Positions 50,251-60,764 of a DNA stretch of 64,000 nucleotides are shown piece after piece; position 1 is the first letter of the stretch, and the number at the start of each line of letters is the position of its first letter. This DNA is from Agarivorans sp. Alg241-V36 (GTDB lineage Bacteria; Pseudomonadota; Gammaproteobacteria; Enterobacterales; Celerinatantimonadaceae), in assembly GCF_900537085.1 (NCBI RefSeq), contig NZ_UNRE01000005.1, positions 43,283-107,282 of the forward strand, written 5' to 3'. A program made the translations under genes and the position numbers. The notes below the pieces were generated by a model that was given only the letters and a program-made list of their open reading frames with translations, had not been told where the DNA came from and made no database searches.

Positions 50251-51018
50251 GTGTTAAAGATTGCAGATAAAAGTTTTACCAGCCGTTTGTTTACCGGTAC
50301 TGGCAAATTTGCGACCCCTCAGTTAATGAGCCAAAGCATTCAAGCCAGTGGTAGTCAGTTAGTTACCATGGCTATGAAGCGTGTTGATGCGCAAGATCAG
50401 CAAGACGACATCCTTGCTCCACTGATTAAAGCTGGGGTTAATTTACTGCCAAATACCTCCGGTGCCCGTAATGCCGAAGAAGCTATTTTTGCGGCGCAGT
50501 TAGCGCGCGAAGCACTGGGTACCAATTGGCTTAAGCTTGAAATCCACCCCGATCCTAAATATTTAATGCCAGACCCTATCGAAACCCTAGCTGCGGCAGA
50601 AAAGCTGGTGGAGCAGGGCTTTGTGGTATTGCCTTATGTGCACGCCGACCCGGTTTTGTGTAAGCGCCTTGAAGATGTGGGCTGTGCTGCAGTGATGCCA
50701 CTGGGTGCGCCAATCGGAACCAACAAAGGCTTACGTAGTCGTGATTTCTTAGAAATCATTATTGAGCAAGCTAATGTGCCAGTGGTAGTTGATGCTGGTA
50801 TTGGCGCGCCTTCAGACGCGGCGCTGGCGATGGAGCTCGGCGCCGATGCGGTATTAGTGAACACGGCGATGGCGGTAGCGAAAGACCCGGTAGCTATGGC
50901 AAAAGCGTTTGCTCAAGCAGTAGAAGCCGGCCGTAGTGCCTACCTCGCAGGTTTAGGCGCAGAATTACGTCACGCCGAGGCATCTAGCCCTCTCACCGCA
51001 TTTTTAGATACTTTGTAA
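50251..51018 (+). CDS. thiG: Thiazole synthase
   Basis: A 255-residue (beta/alpha)8 enzyme that builds the thiazole ring. Marks: [10 protein letters not shown] with the Schiff-base lysine, [12 protein letters not shown] and [20 protein letters not shown] for phosphate binding. Start GTG with GAGGAAG upstream. Works with ThiH. Confidence 0.95.
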   Translation: MLKIADKSFTSRLFTGTGKFATPQLMSQSIQASGSQLVTMAMKRVDAQDQQDDILAPLIKAGVNLLPNTSGARNAEEAIFAAQLAREALGTNWLKLEIHPDPKYLMPDPIETLAAAEKLVEQGFVVLPYVHADPVLCKRLEDVGCAAVMPLGAPIGTNKGLRSRDFLEIIIEQANVPVVVDAGIGAPSDAALAMELGADAVLVNTAMAVAKDPVAMAKAFAQAVEAGRSAYLAGLGAELRHAEASSPLTAFLDTL

Positions 51019-51030
51019 TTAGAGAAGCCC

Positions 51031-52143
51031 ATGAGTTTTGCTGAGCAACTAGCCCACTACGATAATGCCGCTGTTCACCTGGCCATAAACAGTAAAACCG
51101 CTGCCGATGTGGAGCGAGCTTTGGCCAAAGATAAGCTGAATCTTGATGATTTTCAGGCGCTTATCTCGCCTGCCGCAGAAGCCTATATTGAGACTATGGC
51201 CCAGCGCAGTATGCGTTTAACCCAGCAGCGCTTTGGCAAAACTCAACAATTTTATATTCCTTTGTATCTCAGCAATATGTGCAGCAATGTCTGTGATTAT
51301 TGCGGCTTTTCTATGGGTAACAAAATTCGCCGCGTTACTCTAGATATGCAGGAGTTAGATGCCGAACTGGACGCCATTAAGCAACTGGGTTTTGACCATA
51401 TCTTGCTGGTGACGGGCGAATCAGAACGCAAAGTGGGCATGGAATACTTTCGACAAGTACTGCCCAAAATTAAGGCGCGCTTCTCTCACGTATCTATGGA
51501 AGTGCAGCCGCTTGAACAAGATGAATATGAAGAACTGATTAGCCTAGGCCTTGATGCCGTGATGGTCTATCAAGAAACCTACAATCGCCACCGTTATGCC
51601 GAAGTGCACCCCAAAGGGAAAAAGCGCGATTTTGATTTTCGCTTAGCGACGCCAGAACGTTTGGGTAAAGCTGGTATTCGCAAAATGGGCATTGGCGCGC
51701 TAATTGGCTTAGATGAATGGCGCAGTGACTGTTTTTATGTGGCGGCGCATTTGCAGTATTTAGAGCGCAAGTACTGGCAGAGCAAGTTCTCTATTTCTTT
51801 CCCACGACTTCGCCCTTGCGAAGGTGGTTTTCAGCCCAAATCGGTAATGAGCGACAAACAGCTGGTGCAGCTTATTTGTGCTTATCGTTTGTTTAATCCC
51901 GACGTTGAGTTGTCGCTATCTACCCGTGAGTCTGAACATTTCCGCAATCATGCTATTCCACTTGGCATCACTAGCATGAGTGCGTTTTCTAGCACTCAAC
52001 CGGGTGGTTATGCCGACGGTAGCGAGAAAGCCTTAGAACAGTTTGAAATTAGTGACGAGCGCCGCCCAGAAGTGGTTGCCGAAGCTGTTAAACAAGCCGG
52101 CTATCAAGTGGTGTGGAAAGACTGGGATCGCGCTTTAGGTTAG
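51031..52143 (+). CDS. thiH: Tyrosine lyase (2-iminoacetate synthase)
   Basis: A 370-residue radical SAM enzyme with the cluster motif CSNVCDYCGF (Cys-x3-Cys-x2-Cys), LLVTGESERKVGMEYF next, and RPCEGGFQPKSVMSDKQ. It splits tyrosine to give dehydroglycine for ThiG; thiO is absent, fitting the anaerobic-type route. It ends the thiamine operon; its stop overlaps the convergent binding-protein gene by four bases. Confidence 0.95.
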   Translation: MSFAEQLAHYDNAAVHLAINSKTAADVERALAKDKLNLDDFQALISPAAEAYIETMAQRSMRLTQQRFGKTQQFYIPLYLSNMCSNVCDYCGFSMGNKIRRVTLDMQELDAELDAIKQLGFDHILLVTGESERKVGMEYFRQVLPKIKARFSHVSMEVQPLEQDEYEELISLGLDAVMVYQETYNRHRYAEVHPKGKKRDFDFRLATPERLGKAGIRKMGIGALIGLDEWRSDCFYVAAHLQYLERKYWQSKFSISFPRLRPCEGGFQPKSVMSDKQLVQLICAYRLFNPDVELSLSTRESEHFRNHAIPLGITSMSAFSSTQPGGYADGSEKALEQFEISDERRPEVVAEAVKQAGYQVVWKDWDRALG

Positions 52144-52880
52144 TATAGGTACTTTGCTTCTAGCTTGTCTAAAGCCCCTTGCTCTAGCAATAGCTTAAGT
52201 TGCTGATTAAAGCGCTCCACAAATTCTGGTTCTACTTGTTGTTTACTAAAGGCTAGATACACTGGCACTTGCCCTAAGGCTGGCTTGATTAGCTTAATGC
52301 TTTCTTCCTGGTCTTCTTGAGTAGCAACCAGCTGAGCTTGGCGGCTGTCGGTTGCTATCATGTCTAGTCGCCCACGTAGTAACGACTTCACCAAACCTTC
52401 CACGCTGTTGTGTTTTTCTACCTCGAATACCTGTTCACTCAGAGCCTTATCAAAGTCTGGTGAAATACGTGCGTTTCGCACCTTACCAATGCGGTAATCA
52501 TTTAGTTCTGCGTAGTCGCCGGAAAAGCGGTTTCCCTGCCATGAACCTTGCGCGATTAGGTGCTGGTCTAGCAGTAAAAAAGGCGTGTCAGGGTAGTAGA
52601 AATACGCTTCACGGTCAGCAGTTCGCATGGTAGGAATTAAGCCCTGGCTTTGGTGACTTTTTACTTTGGCAAAAGCGCGGGCCCAATTGCTTATTTCAAA
52701 GTCGGCTTCAACATCCAACTTTTCGAAGCTTTGCTGAATGAGCTCAACAATGATCCCCTCGGGTTTACCTTGCTCGCTAAGCATGATGTAAGGAGGAAAA
52801 ATAAAGCTTTGAATTTCGATGGTTTTAGCTTGGCAAAAACCAGAGCTAATGATTAACAAGAAAACTGCGAGTCGCTTCAT
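52140..52880 (-). CDS. Periplasmic amino-acid-type binding protein (SBP_bac_3)
   Basis: A 246-residue exported protein with a signal peptide ending near residue 18 (...SGFCQA). It matches the HisJ/GlnH-type fold: IEIQSFIFPPYIML, GIIVELIQQSFEKL, then IGKVRNARISPDFD and LLRGRLDMIATDSRQAQ. No permease is adjacent, so it may be a stand-alone sensor or a scavenger. A similar but distinct protein is encoded at 56361-57107. Confidence 0.82.
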   Translation of the reverse strand: MKRLAVFLLIISSGFCQAKTIEIQSFIFPPYIMLSEQGKPEGIIVELIQQSFEKLDVEADFEISNWARAFAKVKSHQSQGLIPTMRTADREAYFYYPDTPFLLLDQHLIAQGSWQGNRFSGDYAELNDYRIGKVRNARISPDFDKALSEQVFEVEKHNSVEGLVKSLLRGRLDMIATDSRQAQLVATQEDQEESIKLIKPALGQVPVYLAFSKQQVEPEFVERFNQQLKLLLEQGALDKLEAKYLY

Positions 52881-53005
52881 TTGAGTCCTGATCCTTGAGC
52901 TTACCGCAAATTATAGAGAATCATGCTAAGGTATGCGACCTTAAGCCGCAGTGACTAGCTAATTAAGTTGTCGCTTAAGATTATTAACAAGCGAAGAGGT
53001 GGAAT

Positions 53006-53542
53006 GTGTTAAAGAAATTACTAGTAGCCGTAACGCTAGTACTTACCGTGGTAAGTGGCGCACTGGCCGAGAAACTTACTGTGGGTGCAGCAGAGCACGT
53101 TAAAGTAGTAGAAGCTGACTTAAACTTTTTAACTCGGATTGATACCGGGGCAGCCAGCACCTCTTTGCATGCGGAAAACATGCGGGTGATTGATGGCGAA
53201 AACATCAACCCTGCCGATTATAGCGAGGCTGAGCAGAAATCCGTGGTGCGCCCGCTTATGCGTAAAAATGTAGGTAAATATTTACAATTTACCACCGAAA
53301 ACGAGCATGGCGACAAACACCAAGGTAAAGCCTTCATCACGGATGTAGCCGCGGTGCGAAACTCACAAGGTTTGGAAATTCGTTACAAGGTGGCCTTAGC
53401 AATTGCTTGGCAAGGGACGGCTAAAACTGTAGATGTGAATCTGCGCGATCGCAGCAAAATGCATTATAAATTGCTGATAGGCCGTAACTGGCTAGAAGGT
53501 GATTACTTGGTTGACGTAGAGCGCAACAAAAACCTCAAATAG
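53006..53542 (+). CDS. Exported RimK-associated retropepsin-like protease
   Basis: A 178-residue protein of the ATP-dependent zinc protease family (pepsin/retropepsin fold). It has an N-terminal hydrophobic signal (residues 4-20), TRIDTGAASTSLHAENM with the D-T-G-A catalytic aspartate, and DRSKMHYKLLIGRNWLEGDYLVDV near the end, both typical of the family. Relatives near rimK are thought to trim ATP-grasp products; here it is exported and no rimK is adjacent. Start GTG with AGAGGTGG upstream. It converges on the ligE-like gene. Confidence 0.8.
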   Translation: MLKKLLVAVTLVLTVVSGALAEKLTVGAAEHVKVVEADLNFLTRIDTGAASTSLHAENMRVIDGENINPADYSEAEQKSVVRPLMRKNVGKYLQFTTENEHGDKHQGKAFITDVAAVRNSQGLEIRYKVALAIAWQGTAKTVDVNLRDRSKMHYKLLIGRNWLEGDYLVDVERNKNLK

Positions 53543-53549
53543 CCCTTCA

Positions 53550-54395
53550 CTACAAGGTTTGGTGAACCCTAACAAAACGCGCAAAGCGGGGTTTACCATG
53601 CTCGGTGAGTCCGTTGTAGCGATACTCTACCAAGCTGCCAATGGGCGGTGGGTCAGCACGTAACTGATCACTTAAACCACTGCCTATTTTAAACTGGCGG
53701 CCTTGTTGGTCTTGCACTACTAAGGCGCCAAGCATGCCACGATATTTTCCTTTACCATCACTATAGGCGACCACTTTAGCCTCGGCGTCTTGGTAACTTT
53801 TGTATTTGATTAAGGCATTGCTACGGGTTGGTAGATACATGGATTGAGGGTCGCGTAGCATTAAACCTTCACCACCTTCGGCACTAATTTTAGCTAGCTG
53901 TTGTTCTAGTGTTGGCCGGCCTGGGTAGGCGCGGTAAACCGGAACCCGCATAAATTCGCTAGTACTGCTAAGGGTTTGCAAATGGCGGTAACGCTGTTGA
54001 TAAGGGCCGGGGTAATGAGGTAAATCAAATACCACAAACTCAACCTCTTGCCACTTGTTCAAGTTGGGTGATTGTTGCTTTATCAGGCTAACAAGCTCAC
54101 TAAACCTACCTCTACCTAGCCACAGCTCGCCGTCTACCGGCACTTCGGGCAGTTGTTGGCTAATGGACTGAGGAATTTCAATAACATGGCCTGCGCGGCT
54201 AAGTAATTGTTTACCGTCCCAGTAGGCTCTTACGCCATCGTACTTTTCACATACCCAATAGTTTTGCAGGTCTAAACCTTGCTGATAGTCGCTGGCTAAT
54301 ACTAGCGCTGGCGGCTGTGGACTTTGAGCATGTAGTGCTTGCGAGCTAAAAAGTAGCATGCATAGGCTAAGCTTGGTGCTAATCGAACGATCCAT
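53550..54395 (-). CDS. Periplasmic ATP-dependent DNA ligase (LigE type)
   Basis: A 281-residue ligase with a signal peptide (MDRSISTKLSLCMLLFSSQA, then LHAQ). The nucleotidyltransferase motif I is CEKYDGVRAYWDG with the adenylated lysine, GEWLG-like VDGELWLG is motif III, and GEGLMLRDP with IKYKSYQDAEAKV cover motifs IV and V. A short OB-fold ends it near residue 275. LigE enzymes are single-gene, predicted periplasmic ligases of Haemophilus, Vibrio and relatives. They may seal imported or biofilm DNA; that role is not settled. It is next to a secreted retropepsin-like protein. Confidence 0.88.
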   Translation of the reverse strand: MDRSISTKLSLCMLLFSSQALHAQSPQPPALVLASDYQQGLDLQNYWVCEKYDGVRAYWDGKQLLSRAGHVIEIPQSISQQLPEVPVDGELWLGRGRFSELVSLIKQQSPNLNKWQEVEFVVFDLPHYPGPYQQRYRHLQTLSSTSEFMRVPVYRAYPGRPTLEQQLAKISAEGGEGLMLRDPQSMYLPTRSNALIKYKSYQDAEAKVVAYSDGKGKYRGMLGALVVQDQQGRQFKIGSGLSDQLRADPPPIGSLVEYRYNGLTEHGKPRFARFVRVHQTL

Positions 54396-54624
54396 GTTCT
54401 ACCTGTAATGAGTTAATTGTTATTAATGGTAGTGCAAAACAAGGTTGCTCGCTAGGGGCTTTCGGCTTTATCTGCGGTTTAAATGTCTTATTAAAGATAC
54501 TTTGTGGATAGATGCCCTTATCTTGGACTTAGCGAGTATGCCCCACTTGCCTATTAGCCATCGCTCTTGATTCTTAAGGCTGAGGCTAAATAGAGTGAAT
54601 TGATTAAGGCGAAAGGACAAAAAA

Positions 54625-54644
54625 AGCCGACGCATAGCGCCGGC
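54625..54644 (-). terminator. Terminator after xylA
   Basis: GC-rich hairpin (GCCGGCGC and GCGTCGGC on the minus strand, one G-T pair, three-base loop) with a T run on the minus strand, about 34 bases past the xylA stop. The rest of the gap to 54396 shows no gene. Confidence 0.8.
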
Positions 54645-54677
54645 AAATCTAGTACACATAAGGAATAGGCTTAGTGT

Positions 54678-56000
54678 CTACTTGCTGAAAATATGTTTGT
54701 TAACAATGTTTTCTAGTTCTTCTTGACGACCCGATACGTGTTTAGGATCAATGTTGTCGCCAATCGCTTGAGTTGCTAAAGACTCTAAGCTGTAGTCACC
54801 AGTCATGATGGCTTTACCTAGGTCACCGCTCCAACCAGCGTAACGGTCTGCAACGATGCTGCTGATTTCTTGGCTTTCAATCAGGCTAGCTGCTTTTTCT
54901 AGTGCCAGGGCACAAGTGTCCATGCCGCCAATGTGGCCGTGGAAGAAGTCAGCTGGATCAATACTTTGACGGCGTAGTTTAGTATCAAACATTAAACCAC
55001 CAGTTTTAAAGCCGCCGTTGCGCAAGATGTCGTACATTACTGGCGTCCACTCTTCAACACTGTTCGGGAATTGGTCTGTATCCCAACCTAGCTGCGCATC
55101 ACCACGGTTAGCATCAATAGAACCAAATAAGCCTAGTGAAATAGCCGTCGCAATTTCGTGATGGAACGAGTGACCCGCTAGCGTCGCGTGGTTAACTTCA
55201 ATGTTTACTTTCACTTCGTCTTCTAGACCGAACTGCTTCAAGAAGCCGTAAACAGTTGCAGTGTCGTAATCGTATTGGTGCTTAGTAGGCTCGGCTGGTT
55301 TTGGCTCAATTAAGATAGTGCCGGTAAAGCCAATTTTGTGTTTGTGCTCTACAACCATTTGGAACAAGCGGCCTAGCTGCTCGCGTTCTTGGCGTAGGTC
55401 GGTATTTAGTAGTGTTTCGTAACCTTCACGACCACCCCATAATACGTAGTTTTCACCACCTAGCATTTTAGTTGCGTTCATTGCTGTGAAGATTTGGCTA
55501 GCAGCGTAAGCAAATACTTCTGGGTTAGGGTTAGAGCCTGCGCCAGACATGTAACGAGCATTTGAGAATGCGTTTGCTGTACCCCAAAGAAGCTTCATGC
55601 CGGTTTCGTCTTGCTTCTGAGCAAGCACGTCCATCATTACCTTCATGTTTTCTGAGTACTCTTTAATAGAGTTACCCGCTGGCGCTACGTCTACGTCGTG
55701 GAAAGAATAGTAAGGTGTGCCCACTTTAGAGAAGAAATCGAAGGCTACGTCAGCTTTCATCTTAGCCATTTCAAGCGCGTTGCCAGGCTTCTGCCAAGGG
55801 CGGTCAAATGTGCCAGCACCGAAGATATCAAAGCCATCCCAGCAGAAGTTATGCCAGTAACAAGCACCAAAACGTAGGTGCTCTTCCATGGTTTTACCCA
55901 TGATTACTTTTTTAGCATCGTAGTGGCGAAATGCTAGTGGGTTAGTGGACTCTGGTCCTTCGTATGCGATTTTTTCAAACTGGTCAAAATATTGAGCCAT
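54678..56000 (-). CDS. xylA: Xylose isomerase
   Basis: A 440-residue class II xylose isomerase, the same length as E. coli XylA. The metal and substrate segments are clear: [13 protein letters not shown] with the catalytic histidine, [15 protein letters not shown] with the first metal Glu, [19 protein letters not shown] for the second, and [19 protein letters not shown] for the last Asp residues. It converts xylose to xylulose. The upstream region (56001-56360) carries a motif shared with the tal upstream region. Unlike E. coli, xylB is not adjacent; it lies at 62.1 kb. Confidence 0.95.
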   Translation of the reverse strand: MAQYFDQFEKIAYEGPESTNPLAFRHYDAKKVIMGKTMEEHLRFGACYWHNFCWDGFDIFGAGTFDRPWQKPGNALEMAKMKADVAFDFFSKVGTPYYSFHDVDVAPAGNSIKEYSENMKVMMDVLAQKQDETGMKLLWGTANAFSNARYMSGAGSNPNPEVFAYAASQIFTAMNATKMLGGENYVLWGGREGYETLLNTDLRQEREQLGRLFQMVVEHKHKIGFTGTILIEPKPAEPTKHQYDYDTATVYGFLKQFGLEDEVKVNIEVNHATLAGHSFHHEIATAISLGLFGSIDANRGDAQLGWDTDQFPNSVEEWTPVMYDILRNGGFKTGGLMFDTKLRRQSIDPADFFHGHIGGMDTCALALEKAASLIESQEISSIVADRYAGWSGDLGKAIMTGDYSLESLATQAIGDNIDPKHVSGRQEELENIVNKHIFSK

Positions 56001-56360
56001 GGAACTACTCCTAAAAAAGAATGCGTTATCATCGGAGAACCAATCTCCTTCTGTAGGCTTATTGTTAGCCTTGCTTAGCTTTCTCTCAATTATGAAAAAT
56101 GCAGACTTTTTTCAGCTATTTACTTTTCGTGCGCTAACTCGCGTTTTAAACCGCGCTTTTTTAGGAATTTTTCAAAAATCAGCAATAACATTGCGGGAGT
56201 GTGAAATTTCGTAATGCCATTTAGTGGTGTTTTAAGCGGTAAACACTGGCTGAAAAGCTATTCATCCGCACTTGTCTGACATGAAAGTGGCATTTAGCTA
56301 GCGGTTAATGCTGGAAAGGTTCTATTGATTTGTTAGCGACGAAAGCCAGCCTTATTGAGA
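56001..56360. other. 360-base non-coding region upstream of xylA
   Basis: Contains the motif at 56176-56204 shared with the tal region and a 16-base near-palindrome CGCGTTTTAAACCGCG at 56140-56155. The plus-strand reading frame at 55999-56214 has no ribosome site and looks random. Confidence 0.6.
56176..56204 (+). promoter_or_regulatory. Candidate xyl-regulon operator upstream of xylA
   Basis: AAATCAGC, 11 variable bases, then GGGAGTGTGA. The same two blocks at the same spacing recur at 60532-60560 (minus strand) upstream of tal, and a TTTTTCAA tract precedes both with a one-base offset. AraC-type regulators such as XylR bind composite sites of this size. Here the motif is 176-204 bases before xylA and in the opposite orientation to the gene. 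Confidence 0.6.
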
Positions 56361-57107
56361 TTAATCTGCTTTGCGCTTTAGCCCCGACAGCGAGTAGGTA
56401 TTGTCTAAATATTGGTTTTGAACCTGTCCAATGGCTAGGTTGAGGCGCTGCATAAAACCGGGATGCTGTTCTAAGTAAGCTTTAGAAATGTAAATGCCAA
56501 AAGGAGCCGAGCGTTGAACCACTTCAATGTATTCGCCACTGACTAGATTAGGGTGTACATGGCTGCTTTTAAATACATCGGCTGACAAAAATGCGGCGTC
56601 TATGCGCTTTAAATCAAACAGCAGTTGCGCAAGTTTAGCGACATTTTTTTGCTTACCAACAACCTTGAAGTGATGAGTATTAAGCCAGCGTAAGGTATTG
56701 GTACCCTCAATTGAGGCGACTTTTACATCGGTCTTAAAGTCGCTGGCATCGGGATCTAAATAGCTGTCATAGCGGAAAAACCAGCTCCAATTATTGTAAA
56801 CAATGGGTTTGGAAAACTCGGCAATGGCGTCGCGTTGGCTGTTTTGTGAAGCAAAGAAAAAACCATCTGCCACGCCATATTGCACATCGCTAAGCGCCCG
56901 TTTGTAGTTTGGTACGGGCACTGCTTCATAAGGCTGCTCGAGGGCTTGCATGATCTTATCAACCAGAAAGTTGCCTGCTGCTGGCTGCTCATCGCTGGCG
57001 TAGGTATAGGGAGGAAAATCTGGATAAACTAGGCGTAATGGATCAGCTTGAGCTTGCGTAAAAAGCAAGCTTACTACAAGCGTAGTTATTAACCTTAGTA
57101 GCGGCAA
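56361..57107 (-). CDS. Periplasmic amino-acid-type binding protein (SBP_bac_3)
   Basis: A 248-residue exported protein (signal peptide ends near residue 21, ...FTQAQA). Fold segments: LRLVYPDFPPYTYASDEQP, NFLVDKIMQALEQPYEAV, and KVASIEGTNTLRWLNTHHF. It resembles the protein at 52140-52880 in size and organisation but differs in sequence. No transporter partners are near. The gene precedes xylA on the same strand, but a long gap with the operator-like motif separates them. Confidence 0.78.
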   Translation of the reverse strand: MPLLRLITTLVVSLLFTQAQADPLRLVYPDFPPYTYASDEQPAAGNFLVDKIMQALEQPYEAVPVPNYKRALSDVQYGVADGFFFASQNSQRDAIAEFSKPIVYNNWSWFFRYDSYLDPDASDFKTDVKVASIEGTNTLRWLNTHHFKVVGKQKNVAKLAQLLFDLKRIDAAFLSADVFKSSHVHPNLVSGEYIEVVQRSAPFGIYISKAYLEQHPGFMQRLNLAIGQVQNQYLDNTYSLSGLKRKAD

Positions 57108-57259
57108 AAACAGTCCTTTTTAATCTTTGTTAGCGTTAACCTTAAGTATAGGCAGCTGTTTAAGATCAGACGCTTAGCTAGAGAAAATACCTCTATTTGG
57201 TGAGTTGAGTCTTACTTTTTCGGCTTTACTTGTCAATTCTTGTCACTAAAAGGTGAAAA

Positions 57260-57285
57260 AAAGGCGCTGAATTATCAGCGCCTTT
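57260..57285 (-). terminator. Terminator after tkt
   Basis: Perfect 11-base stem (AAAGGCGCTGA and its complement, four-base loop) followed on the minus strand by a T run, 20 bases past the tkt stop. Confidence 0.88.
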
Positions 57286-57304
57286 AGCTCTATAGGTAAA
57301 AGTC

Positions 57305-59308
57305 TTAGCTACTGAGCAAGCTTAAGCTTTGGTCGACTACGTTATCTACAGTAAAGCCAAATAGCTTGAACAGTTCACCGGCAGGTGCCGACTCACCAAA
57401 GCTAGTCATACCTACTGTTACGCCGTCTAGGCCAACATACTTGCCCCAGAAGTCTGCTTGTAGTGCTTCAACTGCTACGCGAGCACGTACCGCTTTTGGC
57501 AGCACAGCTTCACGATAAGTAGCATCTTGTTTGTCGAAACGTTCGGTACAAGGCATGGATACAACGCGCACTTGCTTGCCTTGCTCACTTAACTTAGCTG
57601 CGGCTTCAACGGCTAGCTCAACTTCAGAGCCAGTGGCTATAAGAATAAGTTCTGGCGTGCCGGTACAGTCTTTAAGTACGTAAGCGCCGCGGTTAATTAA
57701 CTCAAGTTGCTCACCGCTACGTTTTTGCTGGGCAAGGTTTTGGCGAGAGAAAATTAACGAACTTGGACCATCGTTGCGTTCTACGGCGTTAATCCAAGCT
57801 GCTGCTGACTCCACTTGGTCACATGGGCGCCAAGTTTCCATATTTGGGGTTAAACGTAAGCTGGCTACCTGCTCTACCGGTTGGTGAGTCGGACCGTCTT
57901 CGCCTAAGCCAATTGAATCGTGAGTGTAAACAAAGATTGAGCGTTGCTTCATTAATGCGGCCATACGTACCGCGTTGCGGGCGTATTCCATAAACATTAA
58001 GAAGGTGGCTGAATAAGGTACAAAACCGCCATGCAGGGCAATACCATTTTGCATCGCCGACATACCAAATTCGCGCACACCGTAGTGTAAGTAGTTACCT
58101 GAAGCATCTTCGGCGCTAACTGATTTAGAGCTAGCGTGGAAGGTTAGGTTTGATGGCGCTAAGTCAGCAGAACCACCCAGTAATTCAGGTAAAATTTTAC
58201 CAATTACGTCTAGGGTGTTTTTAGATGCCATGCGGCTAGCAATGTTTGCTGGTTCATTTTGCAGGCGTTGTAATAGCGCTTGAGTTTCAGCTTTCCAGTT
58301 TTCTGGAAGTTCACCTTCTACGCGACGAGCGTATTCAGCGGCTAGCTCTGGGTAAGCTTTTTTGTAAGCGGCAAACTTGTCGTTCCAAGCGCTTTCTTGC
58401 TCACTGCCTTTGGCTTTGTTATCCCAGGCTTGGTAAACATCTGCAGGAATCTCAAAAGCGGCATGTGGCCAGTTTAAGAATTCGCGAGCTGCTTTAATTT
58501 CTTCATCACCTAATGGCGCGCCGTGACAATCATGCGAGCCAGACTTGTTTGGTGAACCAAAACCAATAATGGTTTTAGTACAAATAAGCGTAGGTTTAGT
58601 GATGTCGGCTTTAGCGGCTTCAATTGCTGCGTTAATTTGCTCAGGATCGTGACCATCAACATCACGTACAACGTTCCATCCGTAGGCTTCAAAGCGCGCT
58701 GGTGTATCGTCGCTAAACCAGCCTTCAACGTGGCCGTCAATTGAGATGCCATTGTCATCCCAAAACGCAATTAGCTTGCCTAAACCTAGCGTGCCGGCTA
58801 ATGAACATACTTCGTGAGAAATACCTTCCATTAAACAACCGTCGCCCATAAAGGCGTAAGTGAAGTGGTCAACAATATCGTGACCGTCACGGTTGAACTG
58901 TGCCGCTAGCATTTTCTCGGCTAGTGCCATACCTACTGCGTTGGCAATACCTTGGCCTAGTGGGCCGGTAGTGGTTTCTACACCAGGAGCGTAACCATAT
59001 TCTGGGTGGCCCGGCGTTTTAGAGTGCAGCTGACGGAAGTTTTTAAGCTCTTCAATTGGCAATGCGTAGCCACTTAGGTGAAGCAGCGAGTACAACAACA
59101 TAGAGCCATGGCCGTTAGACAAAATAAAGCGGTCGCGGTTGCTCCAGCTTGGGTTGCTAGGGTTATGCGCTAAATGGTCGCGCCATAGCACTTCTGCAAT
59201 GTCTGCCATGCCCATTGGTGCGCCAGGGTGGCCCGACTTAGCTTGTTGTACACCGTCCATGCTTAGCGCACGAATAGCATTTGCGTATTGTTGACGAGGG
59301 TGAGTCAT
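57305..59308 (-). CDS. tkt: Transketolase
   Basis: A 667-residue ThDP enzyme. Marks: [55 protein letters not shown] with the cofactor motif, and [17 protein letters not shown] in the pyrimidine-binding part. It moves two-carbon units between sugar phosphates. It follows tal after 27 bases; together they handle xylulose 5-phosphate produced by XylAB. Its own terminator lies downstream. Confidence 0.96.
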   Translation of the reverse strand: MTHPRQQYANAIRALSMDGVQQAKSGHPGAPMGMADIAEVLWRDHLAHNPSNPSWSNRDRFILSNGHGSMLLYSLLHLSGYALPIEELKNFRQLHSKTPGHPEYGYAPGVETTTGPLGQGIANAVGMALAEKMLAAQFNRDGHDIVDHFTYAFMGDGCLMEGISHEVCSLAGTLGLGKLIAFWDDNGISIDGHVEGWFSDDTPARFEAYGWNVVRDVDGHDPEQINAAIEAAKADITKPTLICTKTIIGFGSPNKSGSHDCHGAPLGDEEIKAAREFLNWPHAAFEIPADVYQAWDNKAKGSEQESAWNDKFAAYKKAYPELAAEYARRVEGELPENWKAETQALLQRLQNEPANIASRMASKNTLDVIGKILPELLGGSADLAPSNLTFHASSKSVSAEDASGNYLHYGVREFGMSAMQNGIALHGGFVPYSATFLMFMEYARNAVRMAALMKQRSIFVYTHDSIGLGEDGPTHQPVEQVASLRLTPNMETWRPCDQVESAAAWINAVERNDGPSSLIFSRQNLAQQKRSGEQLELINRGAYVLKDCTGTPELILIATGSEVELAVEAAAKLSEQGKQVRVVSMPCTERFDKQDATYREAVLPKAVRARVAVEALQADFWGKYVGLDGVTVGMTSFGESAPAGELFKLFGFTVDNVVDQSLSLLSS

Positions 59309-59335
59309 CTTCTATTTCCTAATAATTATTAAATT

Positions 59336-60295
59336 TTAAGCTTGCAGCGCTTCAATTAGCATTTTGTCTAGCTTCACTTGGTCAACCGCAAAGGCGCGAA
59401 TACCTTCGGCAAGTTTTTCTGTGGCCATGGCATCTTCGTTATGCGCCCAGTAGAACTCGGCTTCGGTCATTGGAGCTGGGCGGTTTTGGCTAGCGCCTTT
59501 ATCTTGTAAGCGAACTTCAAGTTCGGCTTCGGTTTGGTCTAATTCTTCAAGTAAAGCTGGGCCAATAGTTAGGCGATCACAACCGGCTAGCTCAACAATC
59601 TCGCCGATGTTACGGAAGCTTGCGCCCATTACTACGGTGTTGTAGCCATGGTCTTTGTAGTAGCTGTAGATTTCAGATACCGAAATAACACCTGGGTCTT
59701 TAGCACCGGCAAAGTCTGCGTTGGCATCTTTAGCTTTGTACCAGTCTAAAATACGGCCAACAAATGGCGAGATAAGGAAAACACCCGCTTCGGCACAGGC
59801 GCGTGCTTGGGCAAACGAGAACAACAGAGTTAGGTTACAGTTAATGCCTTCTTTCTCTAGCTGCTCGGCGGCGCGAATACCTTGCCAAGTTGAAGCTAAC
59901 TTAATTAGAACCCGTTCTTTGTTAATGCCAGCGGCTTCGTATAGCTCGATTAAGCGACGAGCCTTAGCAATGCTGCCTTCGGTATCAAATGACAAACGTG
60001 CGTCTACTTCAGTAGAAATGCGGCCAGGTACTAACTCAAGTACTTTACAACCAATAGTTACTACCAGTTTGTCGGCGGCCATTTCAATTTGTTCGGCTTG
60101 GTCGCTTGATTGCGTTTTGGCCCAGTCGGCTACGTCTTTAAGTAGGCTTGAGTACTCCGGTAATGCTAAAGCCTTAACAATTAACGATGGGTTAGTGGTG
60201 GCATCTTCTGGAGAGAATTTGCGCATCGTGTCTAAGTCGCCAGTATCGGCAACAACCGTGGTGTATTGTTTTAGCTGTGTAAGTAGAGAACTCAT
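59336..60295 (-). CDS. tal: Transaldolase
   Basis: A 319-residue class I transaldolase, close to E. coli TalB in length. The active-site lysine lies in [20 protein letters not shown], and [13 protein letters not shown] near residue 31 and [11 protein letters not shown] are conserved. It transfers three-carbon units in the non-oxidative pentose phosphate pathway. It is the first gene of the tal-tkt operon; an operator-like motif shared with the xylA region lies 237-265 bases upstream. Confidence 0.96.
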   Translation of the reverse strand: MSSLLTQLKQYTTVVADTGDLDTMRKFSPEDATTNPSLIVKALALPEYSSLLKDVADWAKTQSSDQAEQIEMAADKLVVTIGCKVLELVPGRISTEVDARLSFDTEGSIAKARRLIELYEAAGINKERVLIKLASTWQGIRAAEQLEKEGINCNLTLLFSFAQARACAEAGVFLISPFVGRILDWYKAKDANADFAGAKDPGVISVSEIYSYYKDHGYNTVVMGASFRNIGEIVELAGCDRLTIGPALLEELDQTEAELEVRLQDKGASQNRPAPMTEAEFYWAHNEDAMATEKLAEGIRAFAVDQVKLDKMLIEALQA

Positions 60296-60764
60296 AAGAT
60301 GTATAGACCCTTGTAATGAAAACTAAATGTGCGGCTTGTTTGGCGAGCCTTCATTATTGGTTGAAGGTCATTGACCAAAGCTAAGCTTCATGTCCGTATT
60401 AAAGTGCCAGACTGGCAGTTAAGCGCAATTACGCTTTTTTTAGCGCTAATGTTGAATTTTCGCAGCCCTGATCCAGATCACGCTTTATTAAGCATTTTGT
60501 TGAACTGGGCCGCGCAAGCTTCATGTTGCTGTCACACTCCCTTGCATGGTGCGCTGATTTGTTGAAAAAAGAAACGCATCACCACCGCAGAGTTTTAATA
60601 ACAGTGATGATGTTTTTTTGATCTTCACCGGATTTGTTGGGTTTAATTTCTGCTAAACCTGCAACTATTTGTTGTGCACTGGCATAGCGTAATAACTCAA
60701 CAAGGCAAGCAATCACTGAGCTTGCTCGCCTATGTTCGCAAAAAAATATGCCAGCTTGATGAAA
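60296..60764. other. 469-base non-coding region upstream of tal
   Basis: No gene supported. It contains the motif at 60532-60560 shared with the xylA region. The plus-strand frame at 60371-60565 has no good start signal. The region also separates tal from the xylR gene on the same strand. Confidence 0.6.
60532..60560 (-). promoter_or_regulatory. Candidate xyl-regulon operator upstream of tal
   Basis: On the minus strand: AAATCAGC, 11 bases, GGGAGTGTGA, matching the element upstream of xylA at all 18 fixed positions. It lies 237-265 bases before the tal start, in the same orientation as tal. Confidence 0.6.

Noticed and set aside
55999-56214. Small plus-strand frame upstream of xylA
   Set aside because: No ribosome site, random composition, and lies in the region with operator-like elements.
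59721-60326. 201-residue plus-strand frame over tal
   Set aside because: Antisense shadow of transaldolase; no coding features of its own.
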